DNA of 11,829 nt, from assembly GCA_024276335.1 (NCBI GenBank), contig JAJRXL010000038.1:1-11829 (forward strand), read 5' to 3'. Position 1 is the first letter of the stretch. Every line of letters begins with the position of its first letter. This DNA comes from Bacteroidota bacterium. Its GTDB lineage: Bacteria > Bacteroidota > Ignavibacteria > SZUA-365 > JAADGX01. Below, one piece after another: positions 1 to 6,875 of this stretch. Position numbers and translations under genes: made by a program. The notes beneath the pieces are model-generated. The model did not search any database. It was not told where the DNA came from and saw nothing but the letters and a program-made list of their open reading frames with translations.

Positions 1-1263
1 AGGAACAACCATCTTTCAACCTACCTCATGGTCGGCGAGCTTGCGCTGGATGGTTCCCTGCGACCAGTCCACGGTGTGTTGCCCATTACGTTGGAGGCAA
101 AGAAAAGCGGTTTTCGGGCCATTATCATTCCAACCGAAAACGCCCGCGAAGCGGCCATGGTGAAAGGCATCGACGTCTTCCCTTGCTCCACGCTGAGTGA
201 ATGTGTCGACTTTCTCAACGGCGAGCATCCCCATCTTCCCGCGTACCACGTCGATATCGACGCTGTTTTTTCCGAGGGCGTTAAGAACTATCCCCTCGAT
301 TTCTCCGATGTCAAGGGACAGGAGAGTGTCAAGCGCGCGCTCGAGGTTGCCGCGGCAGGAAGTCACAACATCATTATGATCGGTCCTCCCGGCTCGGGAA
401 AAACCATGATGGCAAAACGGCTCCCGACGATTTTGCCGCCGATGACTTTCGACGAGGCGTTGGAAACCACGAAAATCCACTCCATTGCCGGAACAATGCC
501 CGAGGGCGCCGCTCTCATTTCCGTGCGCCCGTTCCGGTCGCCCCATCACTCTATTTCGGACGCTGCGCTGGTCGGCGGCGGCATAGGAATGGCGAGACCG
601 GGAGAAATCAGCCTGGCCCATAACGGCGTCCTGTTTCTCGACGAGCTTCCCGAGTTCGCGCGCAACGTTCTCGAAGTACTGAGGCAACCTCTTGAGGACG
701 GACGGGTCACGATCGCCCGCTCCAAGATGACCATCGAGTACCCGGCGAACTTCATGCTTGTCGCCGCCATGAACCCCTGTCCCTGTGGCAACTACGGCAA
801 CCCGCACCAGCAATGCACGTGCACGCCGATCCAGATTCAGCGCTACATGGCGAAGATATCGGGTCCGCTCCTGGACAGGATTGATATTCATGTAGAGACA
901 CCTCAAGTCAAATACCAGGAGCTCTCCAGTTCCCGCCTGGGAGAACGGTCGGAAACAATACGGGATCGCGTAGTATGCGCCCGGGAAATCCAGCTCCAAC
1001 GCTTTACGAATTCGAAAGGTCTTTATTCCAACGCGGACATGCGAAGCAAGGATATCCGGCGCTATTGTCACATTGACGACGCGAGCCAGGAATTAATGAA
1101 GATGGCAATCTCTCGTCTCGGCCTGAGCGCCCGCGCGTACGACCGCATCCTGAAAGTCGGGCGAACAATTGCCGACCTCGCCGGCAGCGAGTCAATACGT
1201 CCAGAGCATATTTCGGAAGCAATCCAGTATCGGAGCCTTGACCGCCAGATGTGGATGGTTTGA
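1..1263 (+). CDS. comM: YifB/ComM family Mg-chelatase-like AAA+ ATPase, 5'-truncated by window edge
   Basis: The open frame runs from base 1 to the TGA at 1261-1263, giving 420 visible residues. The ATG at 28 lies inside the conserved segment (VGELALDGSLRPVHGVLP) and is not the start; full-length relatives are about 500-510 residues, so roughly 90 N-terminal residues lie outside the window. Seen: the end of the Lon-like N-terminal domain, a Walker A motif GPPGSGKT (nt 382-405), a Walker B-like FLDELPEF near nt 634-657, a cysteine cluster MNPCPCGN...CTC near nt 769-822, and the Mg_chelatase C-terminal segment beginning GPLLDRIDIHVE. Known of the family: ComM is a hexameric helicase that promotes branch migration during natural transformation; older annotation calls it a magnesium chelatase-like or competence protein. 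No chlorophyll-synthesis role is implied. It lies upstream of dnaA on the same strand, separated by 560 bp, and is probably a separate transcription unit. Family identity is near certain; the ComM role is by homology. Confidence 0.93.
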   Translation, partial: RNNHLSTYLMVGELALDGSLRPVHGVLPITLEAKKSGFRAIIIPTENAREAAMVKGIDVFPCSTLSECVDFLNGEHPHLPAYHVDIDAVFSEGVKNYPLDFSDVKGQESVKRALEVAAAGSHNIIMIGPPGSGKTMMAKRLPTILPPMTFDEALETTKIHSIAGTMPEGAALISVRPFRSPHHSISDAALVGGGIGMARPGEISLAHNGVLFLDELPEFARNVLEVLRQPLEDGRVTIARSKMTIEYPANFMLVAAMNPCPCGNYGNPHQQCTCTPIQIQRYMAKISGPLLDRIDIHVETPQVKYQELSSSRLGERSETIRDRVVCAREIQLQRFTNSKGLYSNADMRSKDIRRYCHIDDASQELMKMAISRLGLSARAYDRILKVGRTIADLAGSESIRPEHISEAIQYRSLDRQMWMV

Positions 1264-1364
1264 AGTTGGAAATCACCCCGGAACAAACACCAGCCGTCCA
1301 AAACCATCGACAGGTTGCGTGAACCGGCGTCACGATCACTCCATTCCGCAACCATAAAAAGTCC

Positions 1365-1391
1365 TCCGGGGATTCCACATGGAATACCGGA
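1365..1391 (-). terminator. Possible minus-strand terminator hairpin after yifB
   Basis: TCCGG (1365-1369) pairs with CCGGA (1387-1391) and ATTCC (1372-1376) with GGAAT (1381-1385) around an ACAT loop, with a small asymmetric internal loop. Read on the minus strand, the hairpin is followed four bases later by TTTTT; on the plus strand it is followed by A-rich sequence. It could stop leftward transcripts from the origin region before they enter yifB antisense. It might also be a chance inverted repeat. Confidence 0.3.
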
Positions 1392-1529
1392 AAATCGACC
1401 AAAGACTTCCCGAAGTAAACAAGCACCGTAATGGTCCACACGAAAAACTCATCTTTCACAAACAAAAATATTAAAAAACCTTACCTTTCTTGCTCATTTT
1501 CACTGATTGAATGACTCGACCTCAAGGTG

Positions 1530-1541
1530 GGTAATATTACC
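1530..1541. repeat. 12-bp perfect palindrome GGTAATATTACC
   Basis: GGTAATATTACC is a perfect inverted repeat with no spacer, followed at once by the 6-bp palindrome CAATTG (1541-1546). It lies about 290 bp upstream of dnaA in the gene-free region. A dimeric regulator or an origin-binding protein could use it, but no known factor is assigned to it here. Confidence 0.5.
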
Positions 1542-1610
1542 AATTGAATTTCACGTTACTGGTTCATATTATCCCAGGCATCCAAACTCGCGGAGGGTGC
1601 GTTAATAAGT

Positions 1611-1619
1611 TGTGGAAAA
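1611..1619 (-). promoter_or_regulatory. DnaA box, one mismatch
   Basis: TGTGGAAAA on the plus strand is TTTTCCACA on the minus strand, one base from the consensus TTATCCACA. It begins the run of reverse-oriented boxes before dnaA. Confidence 0.5.
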
Positions 1620-1752
1620 CTTTTCCCTCGTATTGAAAAATGTCTGCCAACCACATCACAGTCCCGAGGATTATTTCCATTGGCAAGTTGTTTTTTTTTT
1701 AATAATTCTCCATAACTTCTTGTTTTTTATTGGATTATCGGGTTTGTCCCTG

Positions 1753-1761
1753 TGTGGATAA
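1753..1761 (-). promoter_or_regulatory. DnaA box, perfect consensus
   Basis: TGTGGATAA on the plus strand is a perfect TTATCCACA on the minus strand. It lies about 63 bp before the dnaA start codon and next to the A+T-rich stretch, so it could serve both initiation and dnaA autoregulation. Confidence 0.75.
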
Positions 1762-1823
1762 CTTGTGTGAACAGATAGAACACCGACAAGTTTTTTTTAC
1801 CACAAAACCTACTATCAATACCT

Positions 1824-3323
1824 TTGGCTGTGGATAACGTACTCGAACCCTCAATCAACTCCCAGGAAAATCAACTCCTTTCGCCTACTGAAGTTTGGGA
1901 CTCCTGCCTTGCTTTCATCAAGCAAAATGTCCGACCTCTGACATTCAAAACATGGTTCGAACCGATCAAACCTCTGAGTCTCGATAAAAACGTACTCACG
2001 GTCCAGGTTCCAAGTTCTTTTTTCTATGAATGGATTGAGGAGCGCTATCTCCCTTTTATCCAATCCGCGCTTGCGCGTTTCATCGGACCGGGTGCGCGAT
2101 TGAGTTACGCGGTGGTTGCACCGGAATCCAGGAAGGATCAGCAGCTGGAATTAACGCATTCCGGTAACGAGAGGAACTCTTCTGAAGCCCCCCCCAACAA
2201 CACCCCTTTACCTGAGAGAGCGCACGACTTCAACATTGCCATAAAAGCAGGCACCTTGGCGCCCGTCAACAACGGAAATTCTTTCCCTGTTGAGGCAAAC
2301 CTTAATTCCCGCTACACGTTTGACAACTTCATCCGCGGCGACGGCAACCAATTTGCACGGGCCGCCGCCCTCAACGTGGCAAACAATCCCAGCACGACAG
2401 CTTTCAACCCTCTCGTGATCTACGGCGGCGTCGGGCTTGGAAAAACCCACCTCATACAGGCTATCGGCAATTTCGCCCTTGAAAATAAGACGGCTTCTCG
2501 AGTTGCATACGTTTCAAGTGAACGTTTCACCATTGAATTCGTCGAAGCAATCGAAAAAAATAAAACGGCGGATTTCTCGAACTACTATCGTTCAATGGAC
2601 ATTCTGATAGTGGACGATATCCAGTTTTTCTCCGGGAAAGAAAGAACACAAGACAATTTTTTCCATACGTTCAACACGCTTCACCAGCTAAAGAAGCAGA
2701 TCGTACTTTCGTCCGATCGTCCACCGAAAGAGATACGTGGACTGGACGAACGCCTTCTTTCCCGCTTCCAATGGGGCCTCACGGTCGACATACAGCCGCC
2801 CGATCTCGAAACACGTATAGCCATTCTCCAGAAACGTGCCCAGGACGACAACATCGACATACCGATGGAGACCATCGAGTATATTGCGACAAACGTTAAA
2901 TCAAACATCCGCGAATTGGAGGGGTGTTACATTACCCTTGTTGCCAAGCACACGTTCGAGGGATGTCCGCTGAACATCATCACCGCCGAGCTCGTCTTGC
3001 AAAAAGTCATAAACCTGGTTAAAAAACCCGTCACGGTCGGCCAGATACAGACACTCGTTGCAGAGCATTTCTCGATTTCTGAAGACCTTCTGCGTGCCAA
3101 GACCCGCAAGCAGGAAATCGTCCACGCCCGCCAGGTTGCGATGTACCTGGCAAAGAAGCACACCGACTCTTCCCTGAAAACAATCGGCCTCTATTTCGGC
3201 GGTCGTGATCACAGCACGGTCATACACGCTATCCAGGCAATCGAGCACGACCTGGCTCAAAATCCGTCTCTGTTCAACAGGATCAAGCAGATTGAGAAGA
3301 AACTTTCATATTTATCCACATGA
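1824..3323 (+). CDS. dnaA: Chromosomal replication initiator protein DnaA
   Basis: DnaA is the AAA+ initiator that binds DnaA boxes, melts the origin and loads the replicative helicase. The 499-residue frame shows all four domains: domain I from about residue 20 (PTEVWDSCLAFIKQNV, then TFKTWFEPI), a low-complexity linker of about residues 100-150, an AAA+ domain with Walker A GGVGLGKTH (201-209) and Walker B LIVDD (D264, D265), and the DNA-binding domain with the signature RDHSTV (461-466) near the end. Length is normal. The start is uncertain: TTG at 1824 has no clear Shine-Dalgarno, and GTG at 1830 is an alternative losing only two residues. A perfect DnaA box overlaps the start (1829-1837) and another abuts the stop (3312-3320), so autoregulation is likely. 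It is followed by a terminator and glnD, not by dnaN as in many genomes. Confidence 0.97.
   Translation: MAVDNVLEPSINSQENQLLSPTEVWDSCLAFIKQNVRPLTFKTWFEPIKPLSLDKNVLTVQVPSSFFYEWIEERYLPFIQSALARFIGPGARLSYAVVAPESRKDQQLELTHSGNERNSSEAPPNNTPLPERAHDFNIAIKAGTLAPVNNGNSFPVEANLNSRYTFDNFIRGDGNQFARAAALNVANNPSTTAFNPLVIYGGVGLGKTHLIQAIGNFALENKTASRVAYVSSERFTIEFVEAIEKNKTADFSNYYRSMDILIVDDIQFFSGKERTQDNFFHTFNTLHQLKKQIVLSSDRPPKEIRGLDERLLSRFQWGLTVDIQPPDLETRIAILQKRAQDDNIDIPMETIEYIATNVKSNIRELEGCYITLVAKHTFEGCPLNIITAELVLQKVINLVKKPVTVGQIQTLVAEHFSISEDLLRAKTRKQEIVHARQVAMYLAKKHTDSSLKTIGLYFGGRDHSTVIHAIQAIEHDLAQNPSLFNRIKQIEKKLSYLST
1829..1837 (-). promoter_or_regulatory. DnaA box overlapping the dnaA start
   Basis: TGTGGATAA, a perfect consensus box on the minus strand, covers the second to fifth codons of dnaA if TTG at 1824 is the start, and includes the alternative GTG start at 1830. 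DnaA bound here would sit at the beginning of its own gene, consistent with autorepression. Confidence 0.7.
3312..3320 (+). promoter_or_regulatory. DnaA box abutting the dnaA stop codon
   Basis: TTATCCACA is a perfect consensus box in forward orientation covering the last codons of dnaA, directly followed by TGA at 3321-3323. It is the first of a series of forward-oriented box-like nonamers downstream. Confidence 0.65.
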
Positions 3324-3354
3324 TATAAGACGTTTCCCATTCTCGTGTTTGCAG

Positions 3355-3393
3355 CCGTGGAGAAGGTCACTTCCCTACGGTTGTTTTATTTTT
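3355..3393 (+). terminator. Rho-independent terminator of dnaA
   Basis: Arms 3355-3365 and 3370-3380 pair over 11 positions, with one G-T wobble and one A-C mismatch, around a GTCA loop. They are followed by a T-rich tail (TTGTTTTATTTTT, 3381-3393). It lies about 30 bp after the dnaA stop, so dnaA is probably monocistronic and separated from glnD. Confidence 0.75.
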
Positions 3394-3572
3394 GCCTATC
3401 CCTTTCCCCCTTCCTTATCACATAATCAACATGTTACCAACAGTTTTTTCATCAGCGTATTTCTTAAAAAACAGCGACTTGAGAAGAAAAACACTCGTTT
3501 CGTACCTTATCAACATATCAACAGTCCTTATAATAACAATAGGCTTTTTACTACAGGGATATCCTTTTATTT

Positions 3573-6014
3573 TTGTTATTATTGAACGTGGAAAACGGAA
3601 TAAAAATATTATCTCCCTGGATTGAAACATCACGGAAAGAAGGACTGCTCGTTAACAAATCCATCCCTCAAGGTGTTGATTGGTGTGTTGTTGCGTTAGG
3701 GAGCCTTGCCAGGTATGAACTGACGGAAAAATCGGACTTGGATATCCTTGTCGTTACTGACAACGAAGAAAAGACGGAAGAAATTTCTCTTTGGCTTCAC
3801 CGCCTGATGGATCGTCATGATAATATTTGCGCCGTGGTAAGGACGGGAGAGGAATGTCTCAACATGTTTTCCGAGGATTTTCGTTCATGGATAGGTATCA
3901 TCGAAGCGCGACCATTGGGTGGCAACATGAAGCCGTGGCGCTCCTTGCGAAGAGTTCTTTCTCGCCAGGTGAACGAAATCCCCCGCGCGTTGTGGCGTGA
4001 GAAACTTCGCCGGTCAATAGAAACACGGCACGAGCGTTACGGAAAATCCGTTCGGTTACTGGAGCCGAATATTAAAAACAGCGCTGGCGGTCTTCGGGAT
4101 ATACATACAGTTTTCTGGTTCACACTGCTCGATACGTTCCACGAAATCGTCCGATCGTGTCCCGAATTCACTCCCAGGTTTTCAACAGTGTTGGAAAGAT
4201 CGCCACTTCATAAACGACGTCAACAGATTATTAACAGGGCGCGCGAATTCTATCTCCACGTTCGATACGTGATGCACGAATTGACGGATATGCACCAAGA
4301 CTATCTTGATTACGATTTGCAGCAACAAGCAGCAGTCAAGCTCGGCTATGGCTCATTGAGCTCGAAGGATGCGGTGGAAACGTTCATGCGCGAATACTTG
4401 CGAAATGCACGGGAAGTTCACCTTGCGTTGGAAAAACTGTTTCCGCCGGTGTCATCACGCGTCCCCGTACCTGCCTCCATACGAGGTCTTAAGGGAGAAG
4501 AAGGTATCCTTCGTATAGCGGATACCAATTTAATAATAGACAACAGGCTGATAGCGGAAGTGTTTGCATACGCTCATGGACAGCCGGGTGTTATCGGGGA
4601 AGATATCACGCGAAGGATAGACATGGAGGTGACACGGAAAAAAGTCCGGCCGGATGACGTTTCAAACAGGTTTCTTCGGAGACTGTTCTCTTCACAGGAA
4701 CCCATCGCCGATATATTGATTCATTTGAATAACAAGAATATTCTGGGAGCGTGGATACCGGAATTCGGACAACTGATCTCATTTTTTCAGCACAACATTT
4801 ATCACTATTACACGGCGGACGAACACACACTGCTTGCCCTGAAAGCATGTGAAAAGCTGGCTGGAGAAGAAGGATACATTGCAAGGATTTACCGGCGACA
4901 GCAAGACAAGACGCCAATAAAGCTGGGAATCTTTTTTCACGATATCGCAAAACCCATTTCTGTCGCCGACCACGAGAAAAAGGGTGTCGATATCGTGCGC
5001 CGTGTTTTACCAAGGCTTGGCCTTGAACAATACACGGACGAGACGGCTTTTATCGTGCTCCATCATCTTCTCATGGAGCAGGTGGCTTTTCGCAGGGACA
5101 TTCACGACGCAGGGACCGTGAACCGATTCGTTGAGATAGTCGGGACAACGCAACGACTGGATTGGCTTATCCTCATGACGTATGCGGACCTGTGTGCGGT
5201 GAATCCAAAAGTATGGACGCCATGGAAAGAGCAGTTGCTCTGTGAGCTGCACAGACTTGCTTCGCGAAAAACGAAACCTCTCGAGAAGTCAACGTTAAAA
5301 GGCGAGATGATGCCAAGCCCAGGAGAGAGGTTAGGAGAAGTCGTGGGGGGAAGAGGCGCGGATAGAAGGAAGCGCTTGCTGGACAAGGGAGAGAGCATCG
5401 ATATACTCTTTAACCATGAAAACGGTTATTCCGAGATTACCATTACAACGAGGGATCGGCCGTTCCTCCTGGCGTCCATCTGCGCAGTGCTGACGTACCA
5501 GGATTGTAACATCATAGAAGCAAAAATCGAGACGACGGATGATGGCACGGCGATGGATACGTTTAGAGTCGTGGATATCATTGACGAGGGGCCGTTACGC
5601 CCCGAACAGGTTAATGGTATTCCCGACGTCTTGCAAGACGTACTGGTGGGAAGAAAAGAAGCCCCGGACTTGATTGCACAGCACCGAGCGAAGTGGAAAA
5701 GAAGACTGCGCAGGACAAGCAACATGTCTGTACGCGTGGATGTAGAGTTTCATGATCAGGAACCGGGCGGAAGAAAAAACGGAACCATCGTTGAACTTTA
5801 CTCGCACGATACCATCGGATTATTATACACGATCGCGAGGATTTTAGCCGGCTTCGAGTTGAACATTTCCGTAGCGAAAATCGCCACACGTGTAGATGGT
5901 GTCGTTGATTCTTTTTACGTTACGGACAAGAACGACGGACCGCTCAACGACGCGGTCAAGAATCAACTGAAAGAAACGCTCCTGGAAGCGCTCAAGAATA
6001 TGAACGTTATTTAG
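3573..6014 (+). CDS. glnD: GlnD, PII uridylyltransferase/uridylyl-removing enzyme
   Basis: GlnD senses glutamine and uridylylates or deuridylylates the PII signalling protein in the cytoplasm, controlling nitrogen assimilation. The 813-residue frame has the full domain order: a nucleotidyltransferase domain with G43-S44 and D55-x-D57, the family signature GGLRDIH (172-178), an HD phosphohydrolase domain (H418 in DEHT, H456-D457 in FHDIAKP, then HHLLM and a later YADL), and two C-terminal ACT domains (about 620-690 and 736-805). Catalytic residues look intact, and length is slightly below the 890 residues of Escherichia coli GlnD. The start is uncertain: TTG 3573, TTG 3582 and GTG 3588 are all possible, and the only Shine-Dalgarno-like sequence (AGGGA, 3555-3559) is somewhat far from 3573. 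No glnB, amtB or glnA is visible nearby. It begins a run of six closely spaced plus-strand genes; murI follows after 37 nt. Confidence 0.95.
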   Translation: MLLLNVENGIKILSPWIETSRKEGLLVNKSIPQGVDWCVVALGSLARYELTEKSDLDILVVTDNEEKTEEISLWLHRLMDRHDNICAVVRTGEECLNMFSEDFRSWIGIIEARPLGGNMKPWRSLRRVLSRQVNEIPRALWREKLRRSIETRHERYGKSVRLLEPNIKNSAGGLRDIHTVFWFTLLDTFHEIVRSCPEFTPRFSTVLERSPLHKRRQQIINRAREFYLHVRYVMHELTDMHQDYLDYDLQQQAAVKLGYGSLSSKDAVETFMREYLRNAREVHLALEKLFPPVSSRVPVPASIRGLKGEEGILRIADTNLIIDNRLIAEVFAYAHGQPGVIGEDITRRIDMEVTRKKVRPDDVSNRFLRRLFSSQEPIADILIHLNNKNILGAWIPEFGQLISFFQHNIYHYYTADEHTLLALKACEKLAGEEGYIARIYRRQQDKTPIKLGIFFHDIAKPISVADHEKKGVDIVRRVLPRLGLEQYTDETAFIVLHHLLMEQVAFRRDIHDAGTVNRFVEIVGTTQRLDWLILMTYADLCAVNPKVWTPWKEQLLCELHRLASRKTKPLEKSTLKGEMMPSPGERLGEVVGGRGADRRKRLLDKGESIDILFNHENGYSEITITTRDRPFLLASICAVLTYQDCNIIEAKIETTDDGTAMDTFRVVDIIDEGPLRPEQVNGIPDVLQDVLVGRKEAPDLIAQHRAKWKRRLRRTSNMSVRVDVEFHDQEPGGRKNGTIVELYSHDTIGLLYTIARILAGFELNISVAKIATRVDGVVDSFYVTDKNDGPLNDAVKNQLKETLLEALKNMNVI

Positions 6015-6051
6015 CCGGATAATATTAAAAGCACCGGATGGAACAAGAAGC

Positions 6052-6861
6052 ATGACGGAAGAACGGAGAAAAAAGCGCATCGGCGTTTTCGACTCGGGCA
6101 TCGGGGGTCTCACGGTAGTCGGAGCGTTGTTGGAACAACTGCCAAGAGAGAACATCGTGTATTTTGGAGACACGGCCCGTGTGCCGTACGGAACGAAATC
6201 CGTCGAGGTGGTGAGTCGGTACGCGCGCGAGGATGCGGCCCTGTTGTTGTCGTACGATGTCAAGATGATCGTTGTCGCGTGTAACACGGTGTCGTCTGTC
6301 GCTATCAATGTCCTGCGTAAGCACGTCGATGTGCCTATCATCGGGATGATAGAACCAGGCGCCAGGGCTGCGCTTACAGTCTCGAAGAAAAAGCGCATCG
6401 GCGTTATCGGGACGATGGCCACGATATCAAGTAACGCGTATCCAAAAGCATTGTTGAGCAACAACCCGGATGTAAACGTCTATTCACAGGCGTGCCCGCT
6501 GTTCGTTCCATTAGCGGAAGAGGGATGGGGCGAACACCGGGTGGCGGAAATAATTGCGCGCGAATATTTACAGGAGCTGGTCAAAGAAAAGATCGATACA
6601 TTGATACTGGGATGTACGCATTATCCGATTCTGAAGAAGACAATTCAACGTGCCGTGGGAGAAGACGTCGTTCTTATAGATTCGGGAAGATCGGCGGCAG
6701 CGCTTGTTGAACGGTATTTAAAACAGCACGACCTGCTGAACCAGCAAAACGGGCAGACCGAGCATCTTTTTCTCGTCTCGGACGTGCCACAGAAATTCGA
6801 GGAATTAGGGAGACGATTTCTGGGGCGATCTCTGGGTGAAGTAAAAAAGGTCGAATTATAA
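6052..6861 (+). CDS. murI: Glutamate racemase
   Basis: MurI interconverts L- and D-glutamate, supplying D-glutamate for peptidoglycan precursors in the cytoplasm; it is cofactor-independent and uses two cysteines. The 269-residue frame is of normal length. The motif FDSGIGG (D14, S15) begins the first half; the catalytic cysteines are C77 in ACNT and C188 in GCTHYP, with H190 beside the second. The substrate-loop segment FGDTARVPYG is present. The ATG at 6052 precedes the conserved FDSGIGG by the usual distance, though its ribosome-binding site is weak. Both halves of the protein begin with KKRIGV, encoded by an 18-nt exact direct repeat (6070-6087 and 6388-6405), which fits the two-domain pseudo-symmetric fold. 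It sits between glnD and a secreted protein gene in the likely operon. Confidence 0.97.
   Translation: MTEERRKKRIGVFDSGIGGLTVVGALLEQLPRENIVYFGDTARVPYGTKSVEVVSRYAREDAALLLSYDVKMIVVACNTVSSVAINVLRKHVDVPIIGMIEPGARAALTVSKKKRIGVIGTMATISSNAYPKALLSNNPDVNVYSQACPLFVPLAEEGWGEHRVAEIIAREYLQELVKEKIDTLILGCTHYPILKKTIQRAVGEDVVLIDSGRSAAALVERYLKQHDLLNQQNGQTEHLFLVSDVPQKFEELGRRFLGRSLGEVKKVEL
6070..6405 (+). repeat. 18-nt direct repeat within murI
   Basis: The same 18 bases (AAAAAGCGCATCGGCGTT) occur at 6070-6087 and 6388-6405, in the same reading frame and encoding KKRIGV at the start of each half of MurI. The range given spans both copies. Confidence 0.7.
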
Positions 6862-6875
6862 ACGCGAGGTATGAA

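Larger units (their letters stand above)
1264..1823. other. Gene-free yifB-dnaA intergenic region
   Basis: This 560-bp spacer holds no convincing coding region. Its left third (about 1264-1450) has a composition like the neighbouring genes and contains an imperfect inverted repeat at 1365-1391. The right part becomes A+T-rich and carries a 12-bp palindrome (1530-1541), a T10 tract (1691-1700), a T8 tract (1791-1798) and two reverse-oriented DnaA boxes (1611-1619 and 1753-1761); a third overlaps the dnaA start. Open frames crossing the left part on the minus strand are antisense shadows of yifB and show no family signature. The region probably contains the dnaA promoter and part of oriC. Confidence 0.75.
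1601..1837. other. oriC: Candidate oriC segment upstream of dnaA
   Basis: Three DnaA boxes, all reading TTATCCACA or TTTTCCACA on the minus strand, lie at 1611-1619, 1753-1761 and 1829-1837. Between the first two is a strongly A+T-rich stretch (about 1684-1738) with a T10 tract, a plausible duplex-unwinding element. A second T8 tract lies at 1791-1798. Boxes plus A+T-rich DNA beside dnaA are the usual composition of a bacterial origin. Three boxes is a low count, and the second cluster downstream of dnaA may complete it. No convincing DnaA-trio array was seen. Confidence 0.6.
3312..3583. other. Candidate second origin segment downstream of dnaA
   Basis: After the perfect box at 3312-3320, the spacer to glnD holds four forward-oriented nonamers resembling TTATCAACA: TAATCAACA (3423-3431), TTACCAACA (3434-3442), TTATCAACA (3507-3515) and ATATCAACA (3515-3523). 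The best differs from the DnaA consensus only at position 6. They are followed by a very A+T-rich stretch at about 3525-3583, a possible unwinding element. All are opposite in orientation to the boxes before dnaA. Bipartite origins flanking dnaA are known, for example in Bacillus subtilis and Helicobacter pylori; that this is one is an inference. Confidence 0.45.

Noticed and set aside
16..1071. Long minus-strand open frame (351 codons) antisense to yifB
   Set aside because: It mirrors a strongly conserved coding region, has an arginine- and glycine-rich low-information sequence and shows no family motif.
1371..1379. GATTCCACA and TGGTCCACA (1432-1440) as further DnaA boxes
   Set aside because: They have three and two mismatches to the consensus respectively, within its most conserved 5' part.
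1004..1465. Minus-strand open frames covering the yifB end and the intergenic left part
   Set aside because: They overlap yifB antisense, have no ribosome-binding site or recognisable domain, and the two overlapping frames compete with each other.
1819..1826. TACCTTTG, matching the Bacteroidota -7 element TAnnTTTG, just before dnaA
   Set aside because: It overlaps the TTG start codon, so transcription would begin inside the gene, and no matching -33 TTTG element is placed correctly.
3392..3633. Short open frames on both strands in the dnaA-glnD spacer
   Set aside because: The sequence is A+T-rich, the translations look like low-complexity noise, and they overlap the terminator and the glnD start.
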